Part shown: positions 1 through 6,455 of the stretch, piece by piece
Numbering within the stretch: position 1 is the first letter of the stretch
How the letters are laid out: the number at the start of each line of letters is the position of its first letter
Source: MGOM01 sp035455265
GTDB lineage: Bacteria > Chloroflexota > Anaerolineae > Anaerolineales > E44-bin32
DNA length: 6,631 bases
Direction: 5' to 3'
NCBI GenBank assembly: GCA_035455265.1
Contig: DATIFK010000190.1
Span: 1 to 6,631 of the forward strand
The notes under the pieces: model-generated
Databases searched by the model: none
What the model saw: the letters and a program-made list of their open reading frames with translations, nothing else
What the model was told of the DNA's origin: nothing
Program-made: the position numbers and the translations under genes

Positions 1-488
<488 letters not shown>

Positions 489-494
489 CCTAGC

Positions 495-530
495 CCCAAA
501 CCCGTTTTGCCTATGCAAAACGGGTTTGGG
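495..530 (+). terminator. Intrinsic terminator: perfect 16-bp hairpin after first ATPase gene
   Basis: The left arm is 495-510 (CCCAAACCCGTTTTGC) and the right arm is 515-530, its exact reverse complement, with the 4-base loop CTAT. It starts 6 bases after the TAG stop. Only three T residues follow (531-533), so the U-tract is short, but the stem is long and perfect. The structure should end the transcript of the first ATPase and separate it from the second. Confidence 0.8.
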
Positions 531-784
531 TTTCGCGCCGATCCACATCCCTTCCCCCGGAAGCGAGGTAGGGAACGAATTCCCTGGTGCGCCCTTCGAC
601 TTCGCTCAGGTCGTCAACGGTGAGGGTGGGGTCGACGCCCTGAGCGGAGGCCGGACCTCCACTTTGGCTGCGATGGCTCACGCATGGCCGCAGTCAAAGG
701 GCGCCAGCGTCGCCGCGGAACTTGGATTAGGGTTTGGCCGATTCTCGGGTACGCTTAATGCCGCCTGACCTCGCCGGAGCCGCC
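531..784. other. Non-coding spacer with interrupted palindrome and small hairpins
   Basis: I see no convincing gene in this spacer between the two ATPase genes. It holds a small hairpin (AGGGAA at 570-575, TTCCCT at 580-585, loop CGAA), an interrupted inverted repeat (589-704, listed separately), and a hairpin at 646-660 (GGAGG, CCGGA loop, CCTCC). Because a terminator lies upstream, a promoter for the second ATPase is expected here. I could not pick a convincing -35/-10 pair. The best weak candidate is TTGGCC at 735-740 followed by a TAAT-containing stretch near 757. Confidence 0.6.
589..704. repeat. Interrupted imperfect inverted repeat (REP/MITE-like)
   Basis: The left arm, 589-610, is GCGCCCTTCGAC followed by TTCGCTCAGG. 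Its outer part pairs with 693-704 (GTCAAAGGGCGC, 11 of 12) and its inner part with 639-648 (CCTGAGCGGA, 9 of 10 plus one G-T). The right arm is thus split by 44 bases (649-692). The arm core CTTCGACTTCGCTCAG resembles a palindrome I recall as common in bacterial intergenic regions. Function is unknown; it may be a decayed mobile repeat. Confidence 0.5.
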
Positions 785-1540
<756 letters not shown>

Positions 1541-1543
1541 GAC

Positions 1544-1599
1544 CGGTGGCGAGTGGCCAGTGGCCGGTTGCCCGTTTCCAGTACCCGGTTCCCAGTCTC
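1544..1599 (+). repeat. Eight tandem degenerate heptamers (consensus CRGTNNC)
   Basis: Just after the second ATPase stop there are eight in-phase 7-base units, for example CGGTGGC (1544), CAGTGGC (1558), CAGTACC (1579) and CAGTCTC (1593). Seven of the eight keep GT at positions 3-4 and all end in C. The phase never breaks over 56 bases. The pattern resembles the short tandem heptanucleotide repeats known from cyanobacterial intergenic regions. A branched hairpin can also form near the start (ACCGG 1542-1546 with CCGGT 1564-1568; TGGC 1547-1550 with GCCA 1556-1559), which could aid termination. Confidence 0.7.
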
Positions 1600-1628
1600 G
1601 TTCCCAATCGGCGAAGATGGTGGATTGA

Positions 1629-1656
1629 CTGGAACCTGGCGGCTGGAGACTGGACT
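1629..1656 (-). repeat. Four tandem heptamers in opposite orientation (CTGGNNN)
   Basis: Four perfect-phase units begin at 1629, 1636, 1643 and 1650, each starting CTGG (CTGGAAC, CTGGCGG, CTGGAGA, CTGGACT). Read on the minus strand they are of the same family as the block at 1544-1599 (CAGNNNC). The two blocks are therefore opposed and could fold back on each other over a 29-base spacer. The second block ends 26 bases before the azlC start. Confidence 0.7.
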
Positions 1657-1682
1657 CCGCCTCTAATCCGCGCCTGATTCCA

Positions 1683-2381
1683 ATGCAATCCCCGTCTTCC
1701 CAGCCTTCCGCCCGCCGTGAATTCTTCGACGGCGTCCGAGATCAGGCGCCGCTCCTACTGGGGGTCGTCCCGTTCGGGTTGATCTTCGGCGCGCTGGCCC
1801 TCCAGGCCGGCGTCTCCCGTCTTGGCGCCCAGGGGCTTTCCCTCTTCATTTTCGCCGGCAGCGCCCAGTTCGTCAGCCTGAATCTGATCGCAGCGAACGC
1901 GCCCGTCGCGGTCATGGTCTTCACCGTCTTCGTGGTCAACCTGCGGCACGTCCTCTACAGCGCCTCGCTGTCTCGCCATGTGCGGCACCTGTCGGCCGGT
2001 TGGAAAGCCTTGCTCGCCTACCTGCTCACGGACGAGGCCTTCGCCGTGGCCCAAAGGAGATACCTGCGGCCCGACCTGACGCTGGCCCACTGGTACACGC
2101 TGGGTACCGGCCTGACGTTGTGGGTCTCCTGGCAGGTCTCGACTCTCGTTGGCATCCTGTTCGGGGCGAGCATTCCGGCCGGTTGGTCGCTCGACTTCGC
2201 CCTGCCGATGACCTTCCTGGCGATGCTCTTGCCGGCGCTGGTCGATCGGCCGACGTGGGTGGCGGCGCTCAGCGCCGCCGGGCTGGCGCTGGCGCTCAGA
2301 CCATTGCCCTACAACTTGGGCATGGTGACGGCGGCGATGGCGGCCGTCGGGATCGCCGTCCTGCTGGAGCGGGACCGGTGA
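1683..2381 (+). CDS. azlC: AzlC family branched-chain amino acid exporter, large subunit
   Basis: This 232-residue polytopic membrane protein has AzlC family features. AzlC works with the small subunit AzlD to export branched-chain amino acids and their analogues across the cytoplasmic membrane. Recognisable segments are GVVPFGLIFG (27-36), FAGSAQF (57-63), NLRHVLYSASL (86-96) and LLTDEAFAV (114-122), followed by further hydrophobic helices to the C-terminus (LPMTFLAMLLPALV, 174-187; a last helix near 212-228). The N-terminus carries a short hydrophilic stretch before REFFDGVRDQ, typical of the family. The ATG at 1683 is the only reasonable start, although no clear Shine-Dalgarno sequence precedes it. 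Its stop overlaps the GTG start of azlD by four bases (GTGA), so the two are translationally coupled. Heptamer repeats fill the upstream spacer. Confidence 0.93.
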   Translation: MQSPSSQPSARREFFDGVRDQAPLLLGVVPFGLIFGALALQAGVSRLGAQGLSLFIFAGSAQFVSLNLIAANAPVAVMVFTVFVVNLRHVLYSASLSRHVRHLSAGWKALLAYLLTDEAFAVAQRRYLRPDLTLAHWYTLGTGLTLWVSWQVSTLVGILFGASIPAGWSLDFALPMTFLAMLLPALVDRPTWVAALSAAGLALALRPLPYNLGMVTAAMAAVGIAVLLERDR

Positions 2382-2704
2382 GCACGACCTCCTTCTGGCT
2401 GGCCGTTGTTGGAGGCATGCTGGTGACCTTCGCCACCCGCGTGTCGTTCTTCGCCCTCCCCCACCTGGACCGGCTGCCGCCACTGTTTCTCCGCGGATTG
2501 CGCTTCGTCCCGGCCGCCGTCTTGGGCGCGCTGTTGGCTACGTTGCTGGCGACTCCCATCGCCGAGCTCGGATGGGGCACTGCCTGGCCGCGGCTGGCCG
2601 CCGCGGCGGTGGCCGGCCTCGCCGGCTTGCGCACGCGCAACACCTGGATCACCATCGGCCTCGGGATGGTTACGCTTTGGGGGCTGCAAGCCGTCCTCCG
2701 GTGA
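2378..2704 (+). CDS. azlD: AzlD family branched-chain amino acid exporter, small subunit
   Basis: This 108-residue protein of AzlD type begins at a GTG overlapping the azlC stop codon, with GGAG at 2366-2369 eight bases upstream. An open frame continues far upstream (to about 2000), but that part lies inside azlC and does not resemble AzlD, so the GTG is the start. Four hydrophobic segments are visible: FWLAVVGGMLVTFATRVSFFAL (about 6-27, with the family's TRVSFF region), VPAAVLGALLATLLATP (44-60), RLAAAAVAGLAGL (72-84) and ITIGLGMVTLWGLQAVL (91-107). Between the first two is LRFVPAAVL, also characteristic of the family. AzlD is the required partner of AzlC in amino acid export. The metal transporter begins 12 bases downstream, on the same strand, and could be read through from this pair. 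Confidence 0.92.
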   Translation: MSTTSFWLAVVGGMLVTFATRVSFFALPHLDRLPPLFLRGLRFVPAAVLGALLATLLATPIAELGWGTAWPRLAAAAVAGLAGLRTRNTWITIGLGMVTLWGLQAVLR

Positions 2705-2716
2705 AGTCCTGGCGGC

Positions 2717-3676
2717 ATGGACGCTCTTTGCGCTAGAATTCACGCCGTGGTTCCGTCTGCGACGCCCAACCTGACACGCTTCGCCTGGCTCTCCATCGCC
2801 GCTGCCTTGGCGACGATGTTGATCAAGACGGCCGCCTACCTCCTGACGAACTCGGTGGGGCTGCTCTCCGACGCCCTGGAGAGTGGCGTCAACCTGGGGG
2901 CGGCCGTTGTGGCGCTGGCGGTCCTGCGGGTGGTGGCCCTGCCGCCCGACGAGGACCACGCCTACGGGCACGGCAAGGCCGAGTACTTCTCCAGTGGCGT
3001 CGAAGGCACACTGATCACGTTCGCCGCCGCGGCCATCTCCGTGGCGGCCGTCCAACGATTGATCGAACCGCGCCCTATAGAGCGTCTGGGGTTGGGCCTG
3101 GCGGCCACCGTCGGTGCGGCAGGGATCAACCTGGCCGTGGCCCTGGTGCTGCGGCGAGTCGGACGGCAGTGGCGATCGATCACGTTGGAAGCCGATTCCC
3201 AACACCTCATGACCGACGTTTGGACGACGGGGGGAGTCGTGGTCGGAGTGGCCGCCGCCTCCCTGACCGGCTGGCAGACGCTCGATCCCCTCGTAGCGCT
3301 GGCCGTCGCCGCCAACATCGCCTGGTCCGGCGTACGACTCGTGCGCCGGTCGCTGCTTGGATTGATGGACACGGCCGTTCCGCCGGGAGACCTCCGGGCC
3401 GTCCGGTCCGTTCTGGAAGAGTTCGCGCAAAACGAGGCTCGCTATCACGCGCTGCGCACGCGCCAGGCCGGCGCCCGCACCTTCGTGTCGTTCCACGTCC
3501 AGGTGCCGGGGACGTGGAGCGTGCAGCGCGGGCACGACCTGCTCGAGGCGATGGAGCGAAAGATCCGCCAGACGCTCGCCGGCGTGACGGTGTTCACGCA
3601 TCTTGAGCCGATAGAGGATCCCGCGTCGTTCGAGGATCAGACGCTGGACCGGATGCGAGAGGACGAAGAGTTGTAG
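2717..3676 (+). CDS. Cation diffusion facilitator (CDF) family transporter
   Basis: This 319-residue CDF exporter would move a divalent metal such as Zn, Fe, Mn or Co out of the cytoplasm in exchange for protons. It has about six membrane helices and a C-terminal cytoplasmic dimer domain. Seen in sequence: TM2 SVGLLSDALESGVNL (46-60); the loop motif DEDHAYGHGKAEYF (78-91); TM5 LEADSQHLMTDVWTT with His163 and Asp167 (the HxxxD metal pair); and the C-terminal domain with FVSFHVQVPG (256-265) and VFTHLEPIED (292-301). The TM2 pair that is D/D in FieF or H/D in Zn-type members reads Glu55/Asn59. Start is uncertain: the ATG at 2717 has no ribosome site, while an in-frame GTG at 2747 (residue 11) lies just after a TAGAAT box and could be a leaderless start. 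Metal specificity cannot be called. Confidence 0.93.
   Translation: MDALCARIHAVVPSATPNLTRFAWLSIAAALATMLIKTAAYLLTNSVGLLSDALESGVNLGAAVVALAVLRVVALPPDEDHAYGHGKAEYFSSGVEGTLITFAAAAISVAAVQRLIEPRPIERLGLGLAATVGAAGINLAVALVLRRVGRQWRSITLEADSQHLMTDVWTTGGVVVGVAAASLTGWQTLDPLVALAVAANIAWSGVRLVRRSLLGLMDTAVPPGDLRAVRSVLEEFAQNEARYHALRTRQAGARTFVSFHVQVPGTWSVQRGHDLLEAMERKIRQTLAGVTVFTHLEPIEDPASFEDQTLDRMREDEEL
2734..2739 (+). promoter_or_regulatory. Candidate -10 box (TAGAAT) for CDF gene
   Basis: TAGAAT within GCGCTAGAATTCACGCC ends 7 bases before the in-frame GTG at 2747, so transcription would begin at or next to that codon and give a leaderless mRNA. No good -35 element is visible 16-18 bases upstream, which weakens the call. 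The box lies inside the first codons if the ATG at 2717 is used. Confidence 0.35.
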
Positions 3677-3712
3677 GAGACGGCTGGGGCGAGGGAAACG
3701 TCGCACCGAAGC

Positions 3713-3740
3713 GTAGGGGCACGGCCTGCCGTGCCCCTAC
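3713..3740. repeat. Perfect 13-bp-arm palindrome between convergent genes (REP-like)
   Basis: The left arm is 3713-3725 (GTAGGGGCACGGC), the loop is CT, and the right arm is 3728-3740, its exact reverse complement. It lies 36 bases after the CDF stop and 27 bases before the last base of the kinase gene. No T-run follows on either strand, so it is not a classic intrinsic terminator, though it may stop transcripts from both sides. I recall near-identical GTAGGGGCACGG palindromes as dispersed intergenic elements in Chloroflexota and other phyla. Confidence 0.75.
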
Positions 3741-3759
3741 AGATTCTCATGGCAAGAAT

Positions 3760-3777
3760 GACACCCGCTAGGGTGTC
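3760..3777 (-). terminator. Possible kinase terminator hairpin overlapping its stop codon
   Basis: Positions 3760-3766 (GACACCC) pair with 3771-3777 (GGGTGTC) around a 4-base loop that contains the kinase stop codon (TAG on the minus strand). On the minus strand the stem is followed by ATTCTT, a short U-rich tail. The stem is only 7 bp, so this is a weak terminator at best. Confidence 0.4.
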
Positions 3778-5360
3778 GGCGTGTCGACGGGGGCGGCGGC
3801 GGCGGTGCGAGCGGCCGCGGTCTGGGTCTTGTGGCACTGGCCCGGAGGAATTGGCCCGCATTCGCTCGAGGCCGGGGACGTGTAGGTCGGCGTGGGAGGA
3901 AGCGGAGTATTGGTGGGGGGCTGCGGCGTGTTTGTAGGTGGCACCGACGTGTCCGTCGGAGGTTCAGACGTGTCCGACGGCGCTGTCGTTTCCGTAGGAG
4001 GCTGGGGTGTCGGCGACGGACCCTGAGTCGCCGTCGGAGTCCTTGTGGATGTCGGAGGCGTCTCGCCAGGACGCAGTGTGCGCGTCGGGGTTGGCGTCGG
4101 CGAGGGGAAGAAGGGCCCGAAGGTGTTCGTGGCGGTGGGAGTCGCGGTCGGCAGGTCGGTCGGCGGGACATAGGTGATTCCCGCCGCGGCGAAGGTGGCA
4201 GCGATGGCGGCGTTCATCGTCTCCCGTGGGATCAGCGTACCCGGAGGCGGCGCCAGCTCGGTCATCATGGCCAGCACGGTCGCTCCCATCCCCTCAGGGG
4301 TCACGACCATCACCGTCGGCCGTCCGTTGGCGGAGGCGCCCTCCAGGCCGGGCAGCAGCGCCGACATTCCCCAGGCGCTCAGCGGGCATCCGATCAGGGC
4401 CAGCGCTACCACCGCTACGGCGGCCGAGCGGCGCTGGTACCAGGGGAGCTGCTTCGATGGGACGCGTTGGTATTTCTCGTAGATCTGAGTCGAGCGGTCG
4501 AAGAGCGGGGTGCGTACCTTGCGCACGCCCGTCGTCAGGGCGTCGTCGACGGCCTTCTGAAACTCCTGATTGAGCTCAGCGACGGAGGCGAACCGCAGGT
4601 TGCGGTCCTTGGCCAGGGCCCGCACCAGCACCGCGTCGACGCCGTCCGGGAGGTTGGGATTGACCAGGCGCGGCCGCGGCAGAGGCTCGTTGACATGCTT
4701 GAGGGCGACCGCCATCGGCGTGTCGCCCTCGAACGGCAGTTTGCCGGTGCATAGCTGATAGAGCATGATGGCGAACGAGTATTGATCGGAGCGTGCGTCG
4801 ATGGCCTCGCCACGACACTGCTCCGGGGACATGTAGGCCGGCGTGCCGATCAACGCCGAGCCGGTCAGGTTCTGCGAGGCGTTCTGGCTGTGCGCGAACG
4901 AGAAGTCGGACAGCAGCGCGTTGCCGTCCGAATCGAGCAGGACATTGGACGGCTTGACGTCGCGATGCACGACGCCCATGCTGTGCGCCAGCGTCAGCGC
5001 CGCGGCGATCTGAGAGGTCACGCTCGCCCCGGCGCGGACGTCGAGCGGGCCCGACTGCAGGCGGTCCTGCAGGGTCCCCGTCCCGATGTACGGCATGACG
5101 ATATACGCCAGGCCCTCGGCCTCGCCGAAATCGAGGATCGGGACGATGTTCGGATGGCTCAGCTGACGCAGGAGCTTGACTTCGCGTTCGAAGCGGGCAC
5201 GGAAGTGCTGTTCGTGGGCGATGTACGGGGAAAGGATCTTCAGGGCGACGGGGCGACGGTCGCGCAGGTCGATCGCCTTGAAGACGCTCGACATCCCACC
5301 CTGGCCGATCTGCTCCAGGATGTGATACGGGCCCACCGTTTTGCCGATCAGTCCCAACAC
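3768..5360 (-). CDS. Membrane-anchored Hanks-type serine/threonine protein kinase with Pro/Thr-rich outer stalk
   Basis: With the GTG at 5360 the protein has 530 residues: a cytoplasmic kinase domain (about 10-270), a juxtamembrane linker, one membrane helix (about 312-336) and an outer part of about 195 residues. Kinase motifs: Gly-rich loop IGQGGMSSV (18-26), Lys41 in VALK, helix-C Glu60, catalytic HRDVKPSN (132-139, Asp134), metal-binding DFS (152-154) where DFG is usual, and GTPAYMSPE (172-180). The activation loop holds several Ser and Thr that could be phosphorylated. The outer part ends in a Pro/Thr-rich stalk (401-493) and a tail with Cys501 and Cys509; no PASTA or other known sensor domain is seen. 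Starts at 5405, 5369 or 5357 are also possible; 5360 is preferred for its AGGTGG five bases upstream and its family-like IGKTVGPY opening. It has its own promoter and probably relays an envelope signal. Its targets are unknown. Confidence 0.94.
   Translation of the reverse strand: MLGLIGKTVGPYHILEQIGQGGMSSVFKAIDLRDRRPVALKILSPYIAHEQHFRARFEREVKLLRQLSHPNIVPILDFGEAEGLAYIVMPYIGTGTLQDRLQSGPLDVRAGASVTSQIAAALTLAHSMGVVHRDVKPSNVLLDSDGNALLSDFSFAHSQNASQNLTGSALIGTPAYMSPEQCRGEAIDARSDQYSFAIMLYQLCTGKLPFEGDTPMAVALKHVNEPLPRPRLVNPNLPDGVDAVLVRALAKDRNLRFASVAELNQEFQKAVDDALTTGVRKVRTPLFDRSTQIYEKYQRVPSKQLPWYQRRSAAVAVVALALIGCPLSAWGMSALLPGLEGASANGRPTVMVVTPEGMGATVLAMMTELAPPPGTLIPRETMNAAIAATFAAAGITYVPPTDLPTATPTATNTFGPFFPSPTPTPTRTLRPGETPPTSTRTPTATQGPSPTPQPPTETTAPSDTSEPPTDTSVPPTNTPQPPTNTPLPPTPTYTSPASSECGPIPPGQCHKTQTAAARTAAAAPVDTPTP
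3882..4160 (-). repeat. Pro/Thr-rich low-complexity coding repeat with seven-residue period
   Basis: This stretch encodes kinase residues 401-493, dominated by Pro and Thr. From residue 453 onward it resolves into units of about seven residues of form xPPTxTx: QPPTETT, a six-residue APSDTS, EPPTDTS, VPPTNTP, QPPTNTP, LPPTPTY. At DNA level the period is 21 bases, prone to slippage. Such stretches are typical extended stalks outside the membrane. Confidence 0.85.
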
Positions 5361-5388
5361 GCGTCCCACCTGTCCGCGGGGGCCAAAA

Positions 5389-5444
5389 CTCCCGGGGATA
5401 CACACGACGGGAGGGCCCGACCGACCCCGCCAGTCACCCGGGAG
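5389..5444 (-). promoter_or_regulatory. Inverted repeat in the kinase mRNA leader
   Basis: In the leader of the kinase transcript, CTCCCGGG (from 5444 to 5437 on the minus strand) can pair with CCCGGGAG (5396 to 5389), with a 40-base GC-rich loop. The second arm is followed by TTTTGG. This might act as an attenuator or hide the upstream GTG at 5405. If the start were 5405, the second arm would lie inside the coding region. Confidence 0.35.
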
Positions 5445-5467
5445 CTATCTATCACTAGATTCAACTC

Positions 5468-5496
5468 ATCATAACCACAGCCGTGCGGGCCGTCAA
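5468..5496 (-). promoter_or_regulatory. Sigma-70-type promoter of the kinase gene
   Basis: On the minus strand, TTGACG (5496-5491) is followed by exactly 17 bases and then TATGAT (5473-5468), close to the housekeeping consensus at both boxes with ideal spacing. Transcription would start near 5461, leaving a leader of about 100 bases to the GTG at 5360. The promoter lies between the EthD-family gene and the kinase, so the kinase can be expressed separately from the paa genes. Confidence 0.75.
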
Positions 5497-5520
5497 GACG
5501 CACCGACCCTCACCCGGATG

Positions 5521-5823
5521 TCAGTTCGCAGGCACCTCGCTTCCCCACATCAGGGACACCAAGCCTTCGGCAAATGTAGCCAGGTTCTTTCCCGCCTCCG
5601 CCATCTGTGGCGTCTTCAGCGCCGTCTTCAGGGCCGCCTCGTCCGCAAAGAACATCTCCGCCATAAGGTAAAGTCCCTCCCCCATCACCGTCCGGGTAAA
5701 CCGGGTCACAACCGTCTTCTCAACACCCGGCACCTGGTTCAGGAGAGGAAGGTGGGTTCGGAAGTAGCTCCGGTCGAAAGCCTCCGGGTCAGGCGGGGTT
5801 TTGTACAGAGCGATCAATCGCAT
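5521..5823 (-). CDS. EthD family protein (small dimeric alpha/beta-barrel)
   Basis: This 100-residue protein matches the EthD/Dabb ferredoxin-like family: MRLIALYKTPPDPEAFDRSY opening, the THLPLLNQVPGV segment with the conserved His24 (22-33), a LYLMAEMFFADEAAL strand-helix region (51-65), and a typical short-form ending. Full length for the family is about 100 residues, so it is complete. Members are small dimeric proteins found beside oxygenase or aromatic-degradation genes; the founding member is needed for ethyl tert-butyl ether breakdown, but the chemistry of most members is unknown. The start is firm: GGAGG (5837-5833) lies nine bases before the ATG at 5823. It lies 134 bases downstream of paaD on the same strand, which suggests, but does not prove, a role linked to phenylacetate breakdown. 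Confidence 0.88.
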   Translation of the reverse strand: MRLIALYKTPPDPEAFDRSYFRTHLPLLNQVPGVEKTVVTRFTRTVMGEGLYLMAEMFFADEAALKTALKTPQMAEAGKNLATFAEGLVSLMWGSEVPAN

Positions 5824-5897
5824 CGCGTCTTGCCTCCATTAGAACGGTCGACTCGTGGCGGAGTTACAGCTCAAACGCCAACGGCTGTCTGACGTGG

Positions 5898-5907
5898 TGA
5901 CCGGTCA
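5898..5907. promoter_or_regulatory. Perfect 10-bp palindrome TGACCGGTCA, possible operator
   Basis: The palindrome lies in the paaD to EthD-gene spacer, about 75 bases upstream of the EthD-family ATG. On the minus strand it overlaps TTGACC, which could be a -35 box, but no -10 box follows at proper distance. A small hairpin follows (ACCAT 5908-5912, ATGGT 5917-5921). TetR-type repressors bind similar GACCGGTC cores, but no regulator gene is seen in the window. Confidence 0.3.
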
Positions 5908-5957
5908 ACCATCCGAATGGTCCAGTGGCCCAGGGTCACGTCCAGAACGGTTTGTGG

Positions 5958-6455
5958 CTAGACAGGCTTGAACCCTTCGAAAGGCTCCTGACAGGCACGG
6001 CAATAGCGGATGGTCCGACAGGCGGTGGCGCCGAAGGCGTTGCGCAGTTCGGTGTCCAGCGAACCGCAGCGTGGGCAGGCGACAGGCTCTTCAGGTCGCA
6101 GTGCAACTGCGGCTGCCGGCTGAGCAGGTGGCGCCAGACCGAATCCCCGGAGCTTCTCGCGGGCGGCTGGGCCGAGATCGTCGGTCGTCCAGGGCGGATC
6201 GAGGACCGTTTCGACGCGTACGGAGGCGAACCCAAGCGACCACAGCCGCCGCTCGACCTCCTGGCGCATGACATGGAGCGCCGGGCAGCCGGCGAAGGTC
6301 GGCGTGAGTCGGACCGTCACCGCGTCCCCGTCCACCTCCACCCCGCGCACGATTCCCAGGTCGACCAGCGAAAGGACCGGGATCTCGGGATCCCGTATCT
6401 CGGCGAGGGCCTCCCGCACGCGGTCCAGCATCCGGGTGTCGACGGCCGGAGTCAC
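5958..6455 (-). CDS. paaD: Phenylacetyl-CoA epoxidase system protein PaaD (PaaJ)
   Basis: This 165-residue protein is PaaD, an assembly protein for the aerobic phenylacetyl-CoA epoxidase, probably helping insert a metal or Fe-S centre. The N-terminal part is a MIP18/DUF59 domain with IRDPEIPVLSLVDLGIV (20-36) and LTPTFAGCPAL (50-60, Cys57 conserved). The C-terminal part is a zinc-ribbon-like domain: CPRCGS (127-132), FGATAC (141-146, Cys146), CRAC (152-155) then EPFEGFKP. The start is the GTG at 6455, overlapping the paaC stop (GTGA) with GGAGG seven bases upstream. An adjacent GTG at 6458 is possible. The frame stays open to 6614, but that extra part is inside paaC and unlike PaaD. No paaE follows; an EthD-family gene does. 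Confidence 0.95.
   Translation of the reverse strand: MTPAVDTRMLDRVREALAEIRDPEIPVLSLVDLGIVRGVEVDGDAVTVRLTPTFAGCPALHVMRQEVERRLWSLGFASVRVETVLDPPWTTDDLGPAAREKLRGFGLAPPAQPAAAVALRPEEPVACPRCGSLDTELRNAFGATACRTIRYCRACQEPFEGFKPV

Noticed and set aside
526..768. Open frame of 80 codons on the + strand in the spacer between the ATPases
   Set aside because: It overlaps the terminator arm and the interrupted palindrome, has no ribosome site, and its residues resemble no family I know.
734..784. Upstream TTG or ATG starts that would lengthen the second ATPase
   Set aside because: The added residues are not family-like and no ribosome site precedes them, whereas the ATG at 785 has GGAG at good spacing.
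1544..1656. CRISPR array
   Set aside because: The units are 7 bases with no spacers; this is a short tandem repeat, not a repeat-spacer array.
2309..3706. Very long open frame on the minus strand opposite azlD and the CDF gene
   Set aside because: It is a high-GC antisense shadow, rich in Arg, Gly, Gln and His without domain features, and it opposes two clear genes.
3831..4754. Arg-rich open frame on the + strand opposite the kinase
   Set aside because: The Arg runs are the complement of Pro/Thr codons in the kinase stalk; there is no family similarity.
4782..5474. Open frame on the + strand opposite the kinase domain
   Set aside because: It lies opposite conserved kinase motifs and crosses the kinase promoter; it is not a plausible gene.
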